Part shown: positions 30,312 to 38,490 of the stretch, piece after piece | Numbering within the stretch: the stretch's first letter is position 1 | How the letters are laid out: each line of letters opens with the position of its first letter | Source of the DNA: Conyzicola lurida | Lineage (GTDB): Bacteria > Actinomycetota > Actinomycetes > Actinomycetales > Microbacteriaceae | DNA length: 64,000 nucleotides | Direction: 5' to 3' | Assembly: GCF_014204935.1 (NCBI RefSeq) | Contig: NZ_JACHMJ010000001.1 | Coordinates: 124,001-188,000 of the forward strand | The notes under the pieces: generated by a model | The model's input: the letters and a program-made list of their open reading frames with translations, nothing else | What the model was told of the DNA's origin: nothing | The model's database searches: none | Made by a program: the position numbers and the translations under genes

Positions 30312-31156
30312 TGGCTTTTCGCTCGAGCATCTACAAAACCGCGGCTGAGCTGAAGCTCATGGTTCAGTCGGGGCTGATCACGGCCGCGGCGCTCGATGCC
30401 GTGCGCGCGGCGATCGTCCCGGGCGTCACGACGCTCGAACTCGACGCCATCGCCGAGCGGGTCATCCGCGACGCAGGCGCCGAGCCGAACTTCATGCTGG
30501 TTCCGGGTTACCGTCACACGATCTGCGCCTCGGTCAACGAGGAGGTCGTGCACGGGATTCCGGGCGGCCGCGTCATCCAGCCCGGGGATATCGTCTCGAT
30601 CGACTGCGGCGCCCAGCTCGACGGCTGGAACGGCGACTCGGCCTTCACCGTCGTGGTGCCGGACGACTCACGTCCCGAGATCGTCGCCGAGAGGCAGAGA
30701 CTGGCGGATGTCGCGGAGCAGGCTCTCTGGCACGGCATCGCCGCGCTCGCCAGCGTGAAGCGACTCAACCAGGTCGGCACGGCGGTCGAGGAGTACATCC
30801 TGCAGAACCCGTCCCCGCTGACGGGCGACTGGGGCATCATCGAGGACTACACGGGTCACGGCATCGGACGTTCGATGCACGAGGACCCGCCCGTGTTCAA
30901 CTACAGCGTGCGCGAGAAGGGGCCGGAGGTGAGGGCCGGACTGGCCGTCGCCATCGAGCCGATGCTCACCGCCGGCACGATCGACACCGTCACTCTCGCC
31001 GACGATTGGACGGTCGCGACCGAGGACGGCACCATGGCTGCGCACTGGGAGCACTCGGTCGCGGTGCATTCCGGCGGAATCTGGGTGCTCACGGCGGCCG
31101 ACGGTGGCGCGTCCGGTCTCGCAGCACTGGGCGTGACGCCCGTGCCGATCGCCTGA
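30311..31156 (+). CDS. map: Methionine aminopeptidase (type I)
   Basis: Removes the initiator Met from new proteins. GTG 30311 overlaps the adk stop. The 281-residue enzyme has the five metal ligands of the family visible: Asp in SIDCGAQL, Asp in WNGDSAF, His in TGHGIGRSMHE, Glu in AIEPMLT and Glu in WEHSVAV. There is no N-terminal zinc-finger extension. In relatives map is usually followed closely by infA; here 6.7 kb of accessory genes intervene. Confidence 0.97.
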   Translation: MAFRSSIYKTAAELKLMVQSGLITAAALDAVRAAIVPGVTTLELDAIAERVIRDAGAEPNFMLVPGYRHTICASVNEEVVHGIPGGRVIQPGDIVSIDCGAQLDGWNGDSAFTVVVPDDSRPEIVAERQRLADVAEQALWHGIAALASVKRLNQVGTAVEEYILQNPSPLTGDWGIIEDYTGHGIGRSMHEDPPVFNYSVREKGPEVRAGLAVAIEPMLTAGTIDTVTLADDWTVATEDGTMAAHWEHSVAVHSGGIWVLTAADGGASGLAALGVTPVPIA

Positions 31157-31180
31157 CGCTAGGCGCGCCGCGCGAGCCGC

Positions 31181-31287
31181 GCGCTGACCTTTGCGGCGCA
31201 CGCGCCCGTTCGTGCGTCAGCGTGCGCAACAAACCTCAGCGCGCCCGCGACAAAAGCCCGCGCGCTCGACGACGCTCAGCGCCGCAC
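31181..31287. repeat. Intergenic palindromic repeat, copy A
   Basis: About 107 bp that align without gaps to 53651-53757, at roughly 80 percent identity counted by eye. It contains the core CGCGCCCGTTCGTGC and AGCGCGCCCGCGACAAA, and each half carries partly complementary GCGCTG...TTTG / CAAA...CAGCGC arms. It lies between the convergent ends of map and the SRPBCC gene. Confidence 0.75.
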
Positions 31288-31304
31288 AGGCAGGAACCGA
31301 AGGG

Positions 31305-31748
31305 CTACTCGCTCTCGAGGATCAGCTTCAGGTTGTCGAGCATCTGCTCGAGCGTGTGCTGGTTGATGCGGTCGAGCAGCTTGTTGTTGACGATCCGCTC
31401 GACGACGGTCGCCGGGATGTCGTAGATTACCTCGCTCGTGACGCGCGTCGTGCCGTCGCCGAGGTCCTCGAAGACGTAGTCCCAAGTGGCGTTGACGTCG
31501 CCGGTGGTGCGCAGGGTGACCTGCTTGTCCTTGTCGAAGGTGATGCCCTCGGCCTTGCCGCGCAGGTCGGCGCCGGCCATGTTGAAGCGCCAGTCGAAGG
31601 TCTGGTTGACGCCCGGTTCCTCGGGCTCGATGTTCGTGTTCTCGTTGAGGTTGGGGATGAACGCGGGTCCGTTGACCGCCGACGCCGTGTAGTCGAAGAC
31701 TTCGCTCACGGGCGTGCGGATGACGATCAGTGCTTTCGCGGTAGCCAT
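31305..31748 (-). CDS. SRPBCC/START-like lipid- or ligand-binding protein
   Basis: A 147-residue protein with the SRPBCC helix-grip pattern: an N-terminal strand with VIRTPVSEVFDYTASAVNGP, central strands (TFDWRFNMAGADLRGKAEGI) and the long C-terminal helix. The fold has a deep pocket for hydrophobic ligands. A GAGGAG RBS precedes ATG 31748. It lies on the minus strand 39 bases after a small membrane protein gene and next to the putative lipid genes, which suggests a hydrophobic substrate; this is context only. Confidence 0.8.
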   Translation of the reverse strand: MATAKALIVIRTPVSEVFDYTASAVNGPAFIPNLNENTNIEPEEPGVNQTFDWRFNMAGADLRGKAEGITFDKDKQVTLRTTGDVNATWDYVFEDLGDGTTRVTSEVIYDIPATVVERIVNNKLLDRINQHTLEQMLDNLKLILESE

Positions 31749-31787
31749 GGTTCTCCTCGTTGTTCGAAACGCCGGTCTGGTCTCACC

Positions 31788-32246
31788 CTAGGGGGAGAGG
31801 GTGTAGTTCTGGATAGTTTTCCTCAACACGTTCTGGAACAGCACGAGCTTCTTGGTGCGGCGGATGCGGAAGCCGACGAGGTGGAGCCATGGGCCGAAGC
31901 TGGTGACGTGGGCCGTCCCGATTCCGGTGAGTGTGAACGCGGCATCCGTCCTCTCGGTTTTCAGCCGCACCATGCCGGCGGCCTTCGTGACCGCGGTCTC
32001 GACCTGCTCGCGCCTGATGCCGATGACGATCCACGGCCGCCACATGATCCCCGCGAGCGCCTGCAACACGAGCAGGGACCAGAGGAACGGCAGCAGAGAG
32101 CTGAGGCATACTAGAAATAACGCGAGCGCCACCGTCGGTTCGGCACCGCGCAGGAGCACTGGACGATTTTTGGCGACTGGCACTGCCACCAGGTGCAGTA
32201 CCAGGAGCAGAACGACAGCGGCAACTACACAGAGGGCGATGAGCAT
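31788..32246 (-). CDS. Small membrane-anchored protein of unknown function
   Basis: A 152-residue protein not recognised. ATG 32246 is chosen (MLIALCVVAAVVLLLVLHL), although the frame continues to 32285 across the divergent gene. It has two hydrophobic segments (about 1-20 and 38-70) and then a beta-rich soluble part (about 80-150) resembling PH-like domains in hydrophobicity pattern only. It starts 12 bases from the divergent UbiA-like gene, so their promoters must overlap coding sequence. Confidence 0.65.
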   Translation of the reverse strand: MLIALCVVAAVVLLLVLHLVAVPVAKNRPVLLRGAEPTVALALFLVCLSSLLPFLWSLLVLQALAGIMWRPWIVIGIRREQVETAVTKAAGMVRLKTERTDAAFTLTGIGTAHVTSFGPWLHLVGFRIRRTKKLVLFQNVLRKTIQNYTLSP

Positions 32247-32258
32247 CGTGGTCACAGT

Positions 32259-33080
32259 ATGAGGTCGGTGATCGTCTACATGCAAGAACGGTTCCCCCTG
32301 CCGCTCGTCGGCCTGATGGCCGTGTGCTTCGGCGTCGTGAACCTCGGACTCTTCGCGGACACACCGTCGTGGGGAGCTCTCGCGCTATTCGCCCTCGCCT
32401 ACCTCGCCGTGCTGCTGCGATACCGCGTGACCGACGAGTGGAAGGACTTCGCCCACGACTCGAGCGTCTACCCCGACCGACCGCTGCAGCGCGGCGCGGT
32501 CACGGTGCGCACGCTCGTGCTGCTCGGAATCACCGCGCTCGTCGTCGAACTGGTCAGCGTCCTCGCCCTTGGCGGCGGGCCCGGCCTGCTCGCCTACCTG
32601 CCGTTCCTCGCGGTCTCCGCGTTGACCGCGGTCGAGTTCTTCGCCCGCGACCTGCTCGCGCGGCACTTCACCGCGAGCTTTTTGCTGCACGAGCTCGCCT
32701 ACCTGCCGCTGTTCGGCTGGGCCGCGTTCGTGCTCGGCGCCCCCGCCGACGGGCAGACCGCCGCTGGCATCCTCGCCGTCTGCCTGCTGTTCGTCGTCGC
32801 CGAGATCGTGCGCAAGTTCAGCCCGCGCTTCGACACCGACGGTGTTCTCGTGCGCGACACCTATCCGGCGGTCTGGGGCAGGTCGCGGGCTATCGTGGTC
32901 ATCGTGCTCTCCCTCCTCGCCGCCGCGGCCCTCGCCCTCGTGGCCGGCACGACCGCGGTCGCGCTCGGGGTGGCCGTCGCTTTCGCGGTCGCCATCGCGG
33001 TGAGCCGCCGATCCGACCGCGCAGTCATGGCGCTGGGCGGCGTGAGCGTTCCCGCGCTGGCCTTGGCGATGCTCGTATGA
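32259..33080 (+). CDS. UbiA-like membrane prenyltransferase
   Basis: A 273-residue protein with about eight transmembrane segments. The first Asp-rich motif of UbiA enzymes is recognisable as D59-x3-D63-x3-D67 followed by PDRPLQRG (72-79), which binds the prenyl diphosphate through Mg2+. A weaker second motif lies in FDTDGVLVRDTYPAVWGR. UbiA enzymes attach prenyl chains to aromatic rings, haem, or (archaeal DGGGP synthase) glyceryl phosphate; the acceptor here is unknown. Start is ATG 32259 or 32280. The stop overlaps the next gene by ATGA, so they are translated together. Confidence 0.75.
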   Translation: MRSVIVYMQERFPLPLVGLMAVCFGVVNLGLFADTPSWGALALFALAYLAVLLRYRVTDEWKDFAHDSSVYPDRPLQRGAVTVRTLVLLGITALVVELVSVLALGGGPGLLAYLPFLAVSALTAVEFFARDLLARHFTASFLLHELAYLPLFGWAAFVLGAPADGQTAAGILAVCLLFVVAEIVRKFSPRFDTDGVLVRDTYPAVWGRSRAIVVIVLSLLAAAALALVAGTTAVALGVAVAFAVAIAVSRRSDRAVMALGGVSVPALALAMLV

Positions 33081-35440
33081 GCACCACGGTCCAGACCGCC
33101 CCCGCGCAGGGTGCCAAGGCCCACGGGCTCGAACAGCTGCGCTCCCGGTACGGGACCCTCGTGCCCGAGTTCGTCGTGCTGCCCTTCGCCGAGCTCGTCG
33201 CCGACTGGCCCGCGGTGCGCGATGCCGCCGAAACCCTGATAGCCGGTTACCTGGCCGGCGCGGTGGATGACGCGGAGTACGACGCCCGCGCCACCGGGCT
33301 CGCCGCGGGTCTCGTGCTCGGCGACATCCCGAACTCTCAGTGGCCCGCGGTGAGCGTTCGCACCTCGGCCCTCGCCGAAGACGGCATCGCCGACTCGTTC
33401 GCCGGCCAGTATCTGACGACGCTCGACTGCGCCCCGGCCGACGTGCCCGAGGCCGTGCGCGCGAGCGTGGCCAGCCTGTTCTCCCGGGCGGTCGTCAGCT
33501 ACGCCCGCTCGAAGCGGATGACGCGGCTCGACATCGGCGGGTCCGTCGTGATCCAGCGCATGTTCCACGGCACCCGCACCGGCGTGCTCTTCAGCGAGAA
33601 CGGCCGCGCCGAGATCGAGCTGGCCTTCTCCGAGGGGCCGCGCAACACCACGGTCGACGGCGAGGACGCTGAGAGCCTCGTCGTCTCGAAGCTCTCCGCG
33701 CTGCCGACGAAACTGCCCGTGCAGACCCGGCTGCTGGAGATCGCCCTCGAGCTCGAGGCGCAGCACGGCCGGCCCGTCGACGTGGAGTGGGCGGCCCGCG
33801 GCACCGAGCTCGCGCTGCTGCAGGTGCGCCCGCAGACCGTGGCGCAGCTGAACTACGACCTGGCCTGGGACTGCTCGAACATCGCCGAGAACTACCCCGG
33901 CGTGACCCTGCCGCTCAGCTATTCGTTCATCCGCGGGCTCTACTCGCGGGTGTACCCGAACTTCTTCCGGCTGCTCGGCGTGAGCGAGAAGCAGATCGCC
34001 GACCACGCCCACGTGTTCCAGAACACGCTCGGCTACCTCGACGGCCATGTCTACTACCAGATCGACAACTGGTACGAGATGGTCAAGCTGATTCCCGGGT
34101 CCAGTCACAACCAGTCCTTCTTTGCCGCGATGCTGCAGCCTGCCCGGGATGGCGCGCCGCGGGTCACGCCCAAACCCGGGCTCCGCGGCGGCATCATCCT
34201 CGCCGCGCTCGGCATCAGGCTCGGCCTGCTGATGACGCGCGCCGACGCCCGCAGCCGACGTTTCAAGAAGACCTTCGCCGAGCGGCTCGCCCGCTACGAC
34301 GCGCTCGACTGGCGCTCTCTACGCGCCGACGCGATGCTCACCACGCTCGAGCGCATCCGCACCGACCTGCTCTCGCTCTGGGCCACGCCGATCCTCAACG
34401 ACCTGCGGGTGATGGTGTTCCACGGCCTGCTCAAGACCTGGTGCTTCGGCCCCGAGCGGCACGCCGACTATCTCGCCTACCTGCGCGGCCTCACCGACCG
34501 GGCCTCGATCGCACCGCTGCGCGCGCTCGCGACCCTCGGCGAGCGGCTGCGGGAGGCAGACGGCACCTCGGTCGCCGACGTGCTCGCTTCTCCCGAGTCG
34601 GTCGCCCTCGTGCAGGAGTACCTGCGCGAGTTCGGCGACCGTACCCCCGACGAGCTGCAGCTCGAGAACCCGCGCCTCGGCGAGAACCTCTACTCGATCG
34701 TCACGCTCGCCCTCGGCACCTCGCCGTCGCGCGCCGAGCCCGCCGCGGCCCCGGCCGTCGGCAACCTGCGCTTCGGCACCGCCTTCATCGGACGCGAGAC
34801 CCGCAAGGCGATCGACTGGCGCGAGCGCTTCCGCTTCAACCGCGCCCAGGTCTACGGTCTCGCCCGCTCGCTCTACGTCGCCCTGGGCGAACGGCTGGTT
34901 GCCGACGACGTCGTGGATGACGCGGCCGACGTCTTCTGGCTGACCGAGCAGGAGCTCGACGCGGCCGTGTTCGGGCACTCCTGGGATTCCGACCTGCGAG
35001 CCACCGTCGCCCGCCGCCGCGGCGAATACGACGCGTACGAGAACGCCGATCTCGCCCGCCGCATGGTCGGCAGCGGGCTGGTCGCCCCGCGCCACCTCTC
35101 GTCCGACGTCCCGGCCTCCGCGTCCGGCGAACTCGCGGGCATGGGCGTCGCCCCCGGCGTGCTCACCGGCGAGGTGCTCGTCGTCGACGCCTTCGACCCC
35201 GCGATCGACGTGCGCGGCAAGATCCTCGTCACCTCGCACATCGACCCCGGCTGGACCCTGCTCTTCGTGCAGGCCGCCGGCGTCATCACCGAGCGCGGAA
35301 ACGCGCTGTCGCACGTGGCGATCATCGCCCGCGAGCTCGGCATGCCCGCGGTCGTCGCGGCGGTCGGCGCCACCGCGCGCCTGGTCAGCGGGCAGACCGT
35401 CACCATGAACGGCACCACGGGAGCGATCGATGCGGAATAG
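33077..35440 (+). CDS. ATP/PEP dikinase-like phosphotransferase (PEP synthase / RPH-like)
   Basis: A 787-residue protein built like pyruvate phosphate dikinases and rifampicin phosphotransferases. N-terminal ATP-binding domain: VSVRTSALAEDGIADSFAGQ with Arg95, VVIQRMFHGTRTGVLFSENG (157-176), and VEWAARGTELALLQVRPQT (236-254). A central region of about 400 residues matches nothing I recognise and probably holds the acceptor site. The C-terminal swivel domain (about 688-787) has the phospho-carrier His746 in ERGNALSHVAIIARELGMPA. No C-terminal PEP/pyruvate barrel follows, so it is not a true PEP synthase. It overlaps both neighbours. Substrate unknown; a lipid or prenol intermediate is inferred from context. 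Confidence 0.8.
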   Translation: MSTTVQTAPAQGAKAHGLEQLRSRYGTLVPEFVVLPFAELVADWPAVRDAAETLIAGYLAGAVDDAEYDARATGLAAGLVLGDIPNSQWPAVSVRTSALAEDGIADSFAGQYLTTLDCAPADVPEAVRASVASLFSRAVVSYARSKRMTRLDIGGSVVIQRMFHGTRTGVLFSENGRAEIELAFSEGPRNTTVDGEDAESLVVSKLSALPTKLPVQTRLLEIALELEAQHGRPVDVEWAARGTELALLQVRPQTVAQLNYDLAWDCSNIAENYPGVTLPLSYSFIRGLYSRVYPNFFRLLGVSEKQIADHAHVFQNTLGYLDGHVYYQIDNWYEMVKLIPGSSHNQSFFAAMLQPARDGAPRVTPKPGLRGGIILAALGIRLGLLMTRADARSRRFKKTFAERLARYDALDWRSLRADAMLTTLERIRTDLLSLWATPILNDLRVMVFHGLLKTWCFGPERHADYLAYLRGLTDRASIAPLRALATLGERLREADGTSVADVLASPESVALVQEYLREFGDRTPDELQLENPRLGENLYSIVTLALGTSPSRAEPAAAPAVGNLRFGTAFIGRETRKAIDWRERFRFNRAQVYGLARSLYVALGERLVADDVVDDAADVFWLTEQELDAAVFGHSWDSDLRATVARRRGEYDAYENADLARRMVGSGLVAPRHLSSDVPASASGELAGMGVAPGVLTGEVLVVDAFDPAIDVRGKILVTSHIDPGWTLLFVQAAGVITERGNALSHVAIIARELGMPAVVAAVGATARLVSGQTVTMNGTTGAIDAE

Positions 35441-36032
35441 CTACTGGGTCCGCACGATCGGACCGGCCGGCGCCGTCTCGCTGCTGAGCCTCGCCGTGGC
35501 GTGGGCCGCGATCGGCCTCGCCGTCGTCGGGTCGCTCCGGGCGAGCGTGCTCTGCGCGCTGCTCGCGTTCCTGCTCGACATGGTCGACGGCTATATCGCC
35601 CGCCGCTGCAAGGTGTCGAGCGAGTTCGGGCGCCAGCTCGACAGCATGATCGACGTGATCAACTACTCCGTCTACGCGGCCGTGCTCTCCTCCTTCTACC
35701 TCGCTCCCGGCATCCTCGGCTGGGCACTCGGCTTCGTCATCGTAGCCACGGGCATCCTGCGCCTGCTCCGGTTCAACATCGAGGGCTTCACCGACGACGA
35801 GCCGATCAAGTACTACCGCGGAATCGTGGTCGTGCATCTGTCGCTCGCAGCCATCACACTGCTGCTGCTCAAGCAGTGGCTCGGCGACGTCGCGCTGCTC
35901 AGCGTCGTGGTTCTCGTGGTGCTGTCGGTGCTGCAGCTCAGCCTCATCCGCATCCGCAAGACCGGGCGCCAGGCGCTGTGGGCGAGCCTCGTGGTGCCGC
36001 TCGCCGTCGGCGCGATCCTGTGGTTGCGGTAG
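35430..36032 (+). CDS. CDP-alcohol phosphotransferase
   Basis: An integral membrane enzyme that transfers a phospho-alcohol from a CDP-activated lipid or alcohol and releases CMP. The full family motif is present: D50-x2-D53-G54-x2-A57-R58-x8-G67-x3-D71-x3-D75. The 200-residue protein has about six transmembrane helices. It starts 11 bases inside the dikinase gene. The family includes phosphatidylserine, phosphatidylglycerol-phosphate, phosphatidylinositol and archaetidylserine synthases; the head group cannot be read from the motif. Confidence 0.88.
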   Translation: MRNSYWVRTIGPAGAVSLLSLAVAWAAIGLAVVGSLRASVLCALLAFLLDMVDGYIARRCKVSSEFGRQLDSMIDVINYSVYAAVLSSFYLAPGILGWALGFVIVATGILRLLRFNIEGFTDDEPIKYYRGIVVVHLSLAAITLLLLKQWLGDVALLSVVVLVVLSVLQLSLIRIRKTGRQALWASLVVPLAVGAILWLR

Positions 36033-36517
36033 AGCGGCGCTTTCCGCGGTCGCGTCACGCCGGCATCGCCGACGCGGTGATCGCGCGGGCGTCTGCCGAG
36101 CCGGAGATCACCGCCCGACCGCGCCGAACCCTGCTGCGGGCGCTACGGCACGGGCGGCTCGTGGTCGCGTTCGAGGGGGCGGAACTGGTCGGCTGGTTCC
36201 TCTCGGAACCGTGCGGCCCCGGCGTGCACGAGCTCGGCTTCATTTTCGTGGCCCCGACCGCGCGCGGCGACGCGGTGCTGCTCGACCTGCTCGACGCGGC
36301 GATCGCGATCGAGCCGCGGGCGGTCGCGGTGACCTTCAACCCGTCGTTCGCGCGCTGGCTGATCCGGTCGCGCGGGTTCCGCCGCGTCTCGCTCGTCAGG
36401 GTGACGCGGGTCTCGCGCGGCTGGTTCCTCGCCCGACGGCTCGCGCCGGGCCGATTGTCCATCGCGCTGCGCCGCACGACCGCGGGCGAGGCCTGGTACC
36501 TCGTGCGTGACGCATGA
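36020..36517 (+). CDS. GNAT-family acetyltransferase-like protein
   Basis: A 165-residue protein with a GNAT-type core: VAFEGAELVGWFLSEPCGPG, then ELGFIFVAPTARGDAVLLDL (motif A, degenerate in the Q/RxxGxG loop) and a C-terminal strand with FARWLIRSRGFRRVSL. GTG 36020 overlaps the preceding gene by 13 bases; no better start is visible. The degenerate acetyl-CoA loop means activity is uncertain. Its place inside the operon suggests a modification of the same product. Confidence 0.6.
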   Translation: MVAVERRFPRSRHAGIADAVIARASAEPEITARPRRTLLRALRHGRLVVAFEGAELVGWFLSEPCGPGVHELGFIFVAPTARGDAVLLDLLDAAIAIEPRAVAVTFNPSFARWLIRSRGFRRVSLVRVTRVSRGWFLARRLAPGRLSIALRRTTAGEAWYLVRDA

Positions 36518-37140
36518 CCCCGTTCAGCTGGAGCGGCCTCGCGTGGTTCGGCGTCGCGACCGTCGTGCTCGTGGCGCTGATGCTCGTGCTCGAGCTGCTC
36601 GTCCGCCGCCGCGGAGTCGGCCCCGAGACTACCCGCCGCATCGCGCACGTGCTCGCCTGCCTCTACGGCGTCTTCGCGCACTCGGTTCTGCCGCCGTGGC
36701 TCTTCGTCGCGGCCTGTTCTCTGTTCGTCGTCGCCCTCGTGATCTCGCGTCGGCGCGGACTGCTGGCCGCGGTGCACACCACCCGCCGGCGCTCGCTCGG
36801 CGAGGTGTACCTGCCGGGCGGCATCATCATCGCGGCGCTCGCGGGTGCGGTCGCCGGGTCCGACGGTGTCTTCCTCGCCGCCATCCTGATCCTGAGTTTT
36901 GCGGATGTCGCGGCCGGCGTCACCGGCGACCTCCTCCGGTCGACGACCAAGACGTGGTGGGGATCCCTGGCGTTCTTCGTTGTGGCCGGGGTGATCACGC
37001 TCGTCTGCGGATTCTCCCCGCTCGCCTCCGTGACTGTCGCGCTCGCCGCGACCGCGGCGGAACGCGTCTCGACCCGCGGGCTCGACAACCTCACGGTGCC
37101 GGTAGTGGCGGGCGTGCTGCTCGCGCTGTTCGCCCGCTGA
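36514..37140 (+). CDS. Phytol/dolichol kinase-like membrane protein
   Basis: A 208-residue protein with about six transmembrane helices. It shows the pattern of CTP-dependent polyprenol kinases: RRIAH (41-45), FADVAAGVTGD (129-139), KTWWGS (146-151), Glu183 and DNLTVP (191-196). These enzymes phosphorylate isoprenoid alcohols (phytol, dolichol). The related phosphatidate cytidylyltransferases share parts of the pattern, so that is the alternative. ATG 36514 overlaps the GNAT stop by ATGA. It ends 15 bases from the convergent CarS-like gene. Confidence 0.75.
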   Translation: MTPFSWSGLAWFGVATVVLVALMLVLELLVRRRGVGPETTRRIAHVLACLYGVFAHSVLPPWLFVAACSLFVVALVISRRRGLLAAVHTTRRRSLGEVYLPGGIIIAALAGAVAGSDGVFLAAILILSFADVAAGVTGDLLRSTTKTWWGSLAFFVVAGVITLVCGFSPLASVTVALAATAAERVSTRGLDNLTVPVVAGVLLALFAR

Positions 37141-37155
37141 CCCCGGCGAATTGCT

Positions 37156-37698
37156 CTAGGCGCGCCGCGACTTCAGCCGCAGCCCGTGCATCGCGACATC
37201 GGTCAGCGCGTGCACCACGAAGCCCGCGACCCCGGCGGCCGCCGCGAGGGGGAGCGGCACCCCGAGCAGCAGGTAGACGGCGAACACGACGAGGATGCCG
37301 TCGCCGAGGTCGACGCACTGCTGCAGGATGCGCCAGCGTCCGAGGGTCGACGAGCCGACGCCGAGCCGGCGCTTGACGAAGCTGTTCGCGAACTCGCCCG
37401 CGTTGTAGCCGAGTCCGACGACGAGGCCGACGAACCAGCCGGGCCAGTCGTGGAACACGGCGGCGGCGTCGGGCACGACACCGAGCAGCGCGCACACCAC
37501 GACGGCGCCGACGGTGTAGAGCACGACGCCGCGCCAGGTCTTGGTCGCGCCGAGCAGCGGACGCCCGCCGAGCAGACGACCGCCGTCGACCGGCGTGTCG
37601 AGAAAACGCAGCCGGTCGAGTTTCAGCACGGCGATAAGCAGGATGCCCGGCAACAGGATGGGGAGGAGCAGACTGATTGTCTGCAGAATGGCGGGCAC
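37156..37698 (-). CDS. CDP-archaeol synthase-like (CarS) cytidylyltransferase
   Basis: A 180-residue membrane protein with about five helices and the CarS pattern: PVDGG (36-40), LLGATKTWRG (48-57), then NSFVKRRLG (105-113) and a downstream Asp (130). Archaeal CarS activates unsaturated archaetidic acid with CTP to give CDP-archaeol. Bacterial members of this family exist with other substrates. It is the only minus-strand enzyme of the block and faces the kinase-like gene. It would supply the CDP-lipid used by the CDP-alcohol phosphotransferase. Confidence 0.78.
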   Translation of the reverse strand: MPAILQTISLLLPILLPGILLIAVLKLDRLRFLDTPVDGGRLLGGRPLLGATKTWRGVVLYTVGAVVVCALLGVVPDAAAVFHDWPGWFVGLVVGLGYNAGEFANSFVKRRLGVGSSTLGRWRILQQCVDLGDGILVVFAVYLLLGVPLPLAAAAGVAGFVVHALTDVAMHGLRLKSRRA

Positions 37699-37777
37699 GG
37701 CGTCATCCTATGGCCGAAATACCGTCATCGGTTCGCTCGGAGCGCACTCGCCGGCGGCGGCACAGTATAGAACGGGC

Positions 37778-37807
37778 TTGGCGAAACGCCCGGGAATGAC
37801 CTAAGCT
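37778..37807 (+). promoter_or_regulatory. Probable infA promoter
   Basis: TTGGCG (37778-37783), 18 bases, TAAGCT (37802-37807), the same arrangement as before tuf. It leaves a leader of about 120 bases with a TTTTGC/GCAAAA hairpin near 37856. Nothing else is visible in 37699-37933. Confidence 0.5.
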
Positions 37808-37933
37808 TGATCTTTGGTGTTTCATGCCGACTTTCGTCGTGCCGCCACTGCGGTTTTTGCTCACGCAAAAGCCCGTGGGAAACACCATAATCCCGCACGA
37901 CCAACAAACAATACTTTTAGCGACGAAGAGGCT

Positions 37934-38155
37934 ATGGCCAAAAAAGACGGTGTCATCGAAATCGAAGGCGCAGTAGTCGAAGCTCTGCCCAACGCAATGT
38001 TCCGCGTTGAGCTGACCAACGGCCACCGTGTTCTTGCTCACATCTCGGGCAAGATGCGCCAGCACTACATCCGCATCCTCCCCGAGGACCGCGTGATCGT
38101 GGAGTTGAGCCCTTACGACCTGACCCGCGGCCGGATCGTTTACCGATACAAGTAA
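37934..38155 (+). CDS. infA: Translation initiation factor IF-1
   Basis: OB-fold factor that blocks the A site during initiation; 73 residues. ATG 37934 gives the conserved [20 protein letters not shown]; in-frame codons upstream are discarded because they lack IF-1 similarity. Ends [15 protein letters not shown]. First gene of the alpha operon. Confidence 0.99.
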   Translation: MAKKDGVIEIEGAVVEALPNAMFRVELTNGHRVLAHISGKMRQHYIRILPEDRVIVELSPYDLTRGRIVYRYK

Positions 38156-38244
38156 CCGCTCGACCGCTACAAGACGTTTGCTGGAAAGTAACGGCCCTCG
38201 GCACCCCGAGAGCACGACGACAGCGACACACACAAGGAAACACA

Positions 38245-38358
38245 ATGAAGGTCAACCCCAGCGTCAAGAAGATCTGTGACAAGTGCAAGGTCATCCGCCG
38301 CAACGGCAACGTGATGGTCATCTGCGAGAACCCTCGTCACAAGCAGCGCCAGGGCTAA
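38245..38358 (+). CDS. rpmJ: 50S ribosomal protein L36
   Basis: A 37-residue zinc-ribbon protein starting [20 protein letters not shown]. The zinc ligands Cys11, Cys14, Cys27 and His32 are all present, so this is the zinc-binding (C+) form. An AAGGA RBS lies at 38234-38238. A hairpin with a TTCG loop (38355-38378) includes its stop codon. Confidence 0.97.
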   Translation: MKVNPSVKKICDKCKVIRRNGNVMVICENPRHKQRQG

Positions 38359-38378
38359 TAAACCTTCGGGTTTAGTAG
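38355..38378 (+). promoter_or_regulatory. UUCG hairpin between rpmJ and rpsM
   Basis: CTAATAAACC (38355-38364), loop TTCG, GGTTTAGTAG (38369-38378), one mismatch. It contains the rpmJ stop codon. It is AT-rich and not followed by T residues, so a processing or stability role is more likely than termination. Confidence 0.5.
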
Positions 38379-38490
38379 CGCAGTACAACTACATAGCAAC
38401 TCCAGATCCGCTCAGGCGGGGACACCATCGGTTGGAGGCCGGTGCACAGGAGCTGCTACAGACCTCCAATAGGTAACAGGAGAAGCCACC

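Noticed and set aside
32193-32258. Earlier start for the UbiA-like gene
   Set aside because: The added residues are hydrophilic, overlap the divergent gene and lack family similarity.
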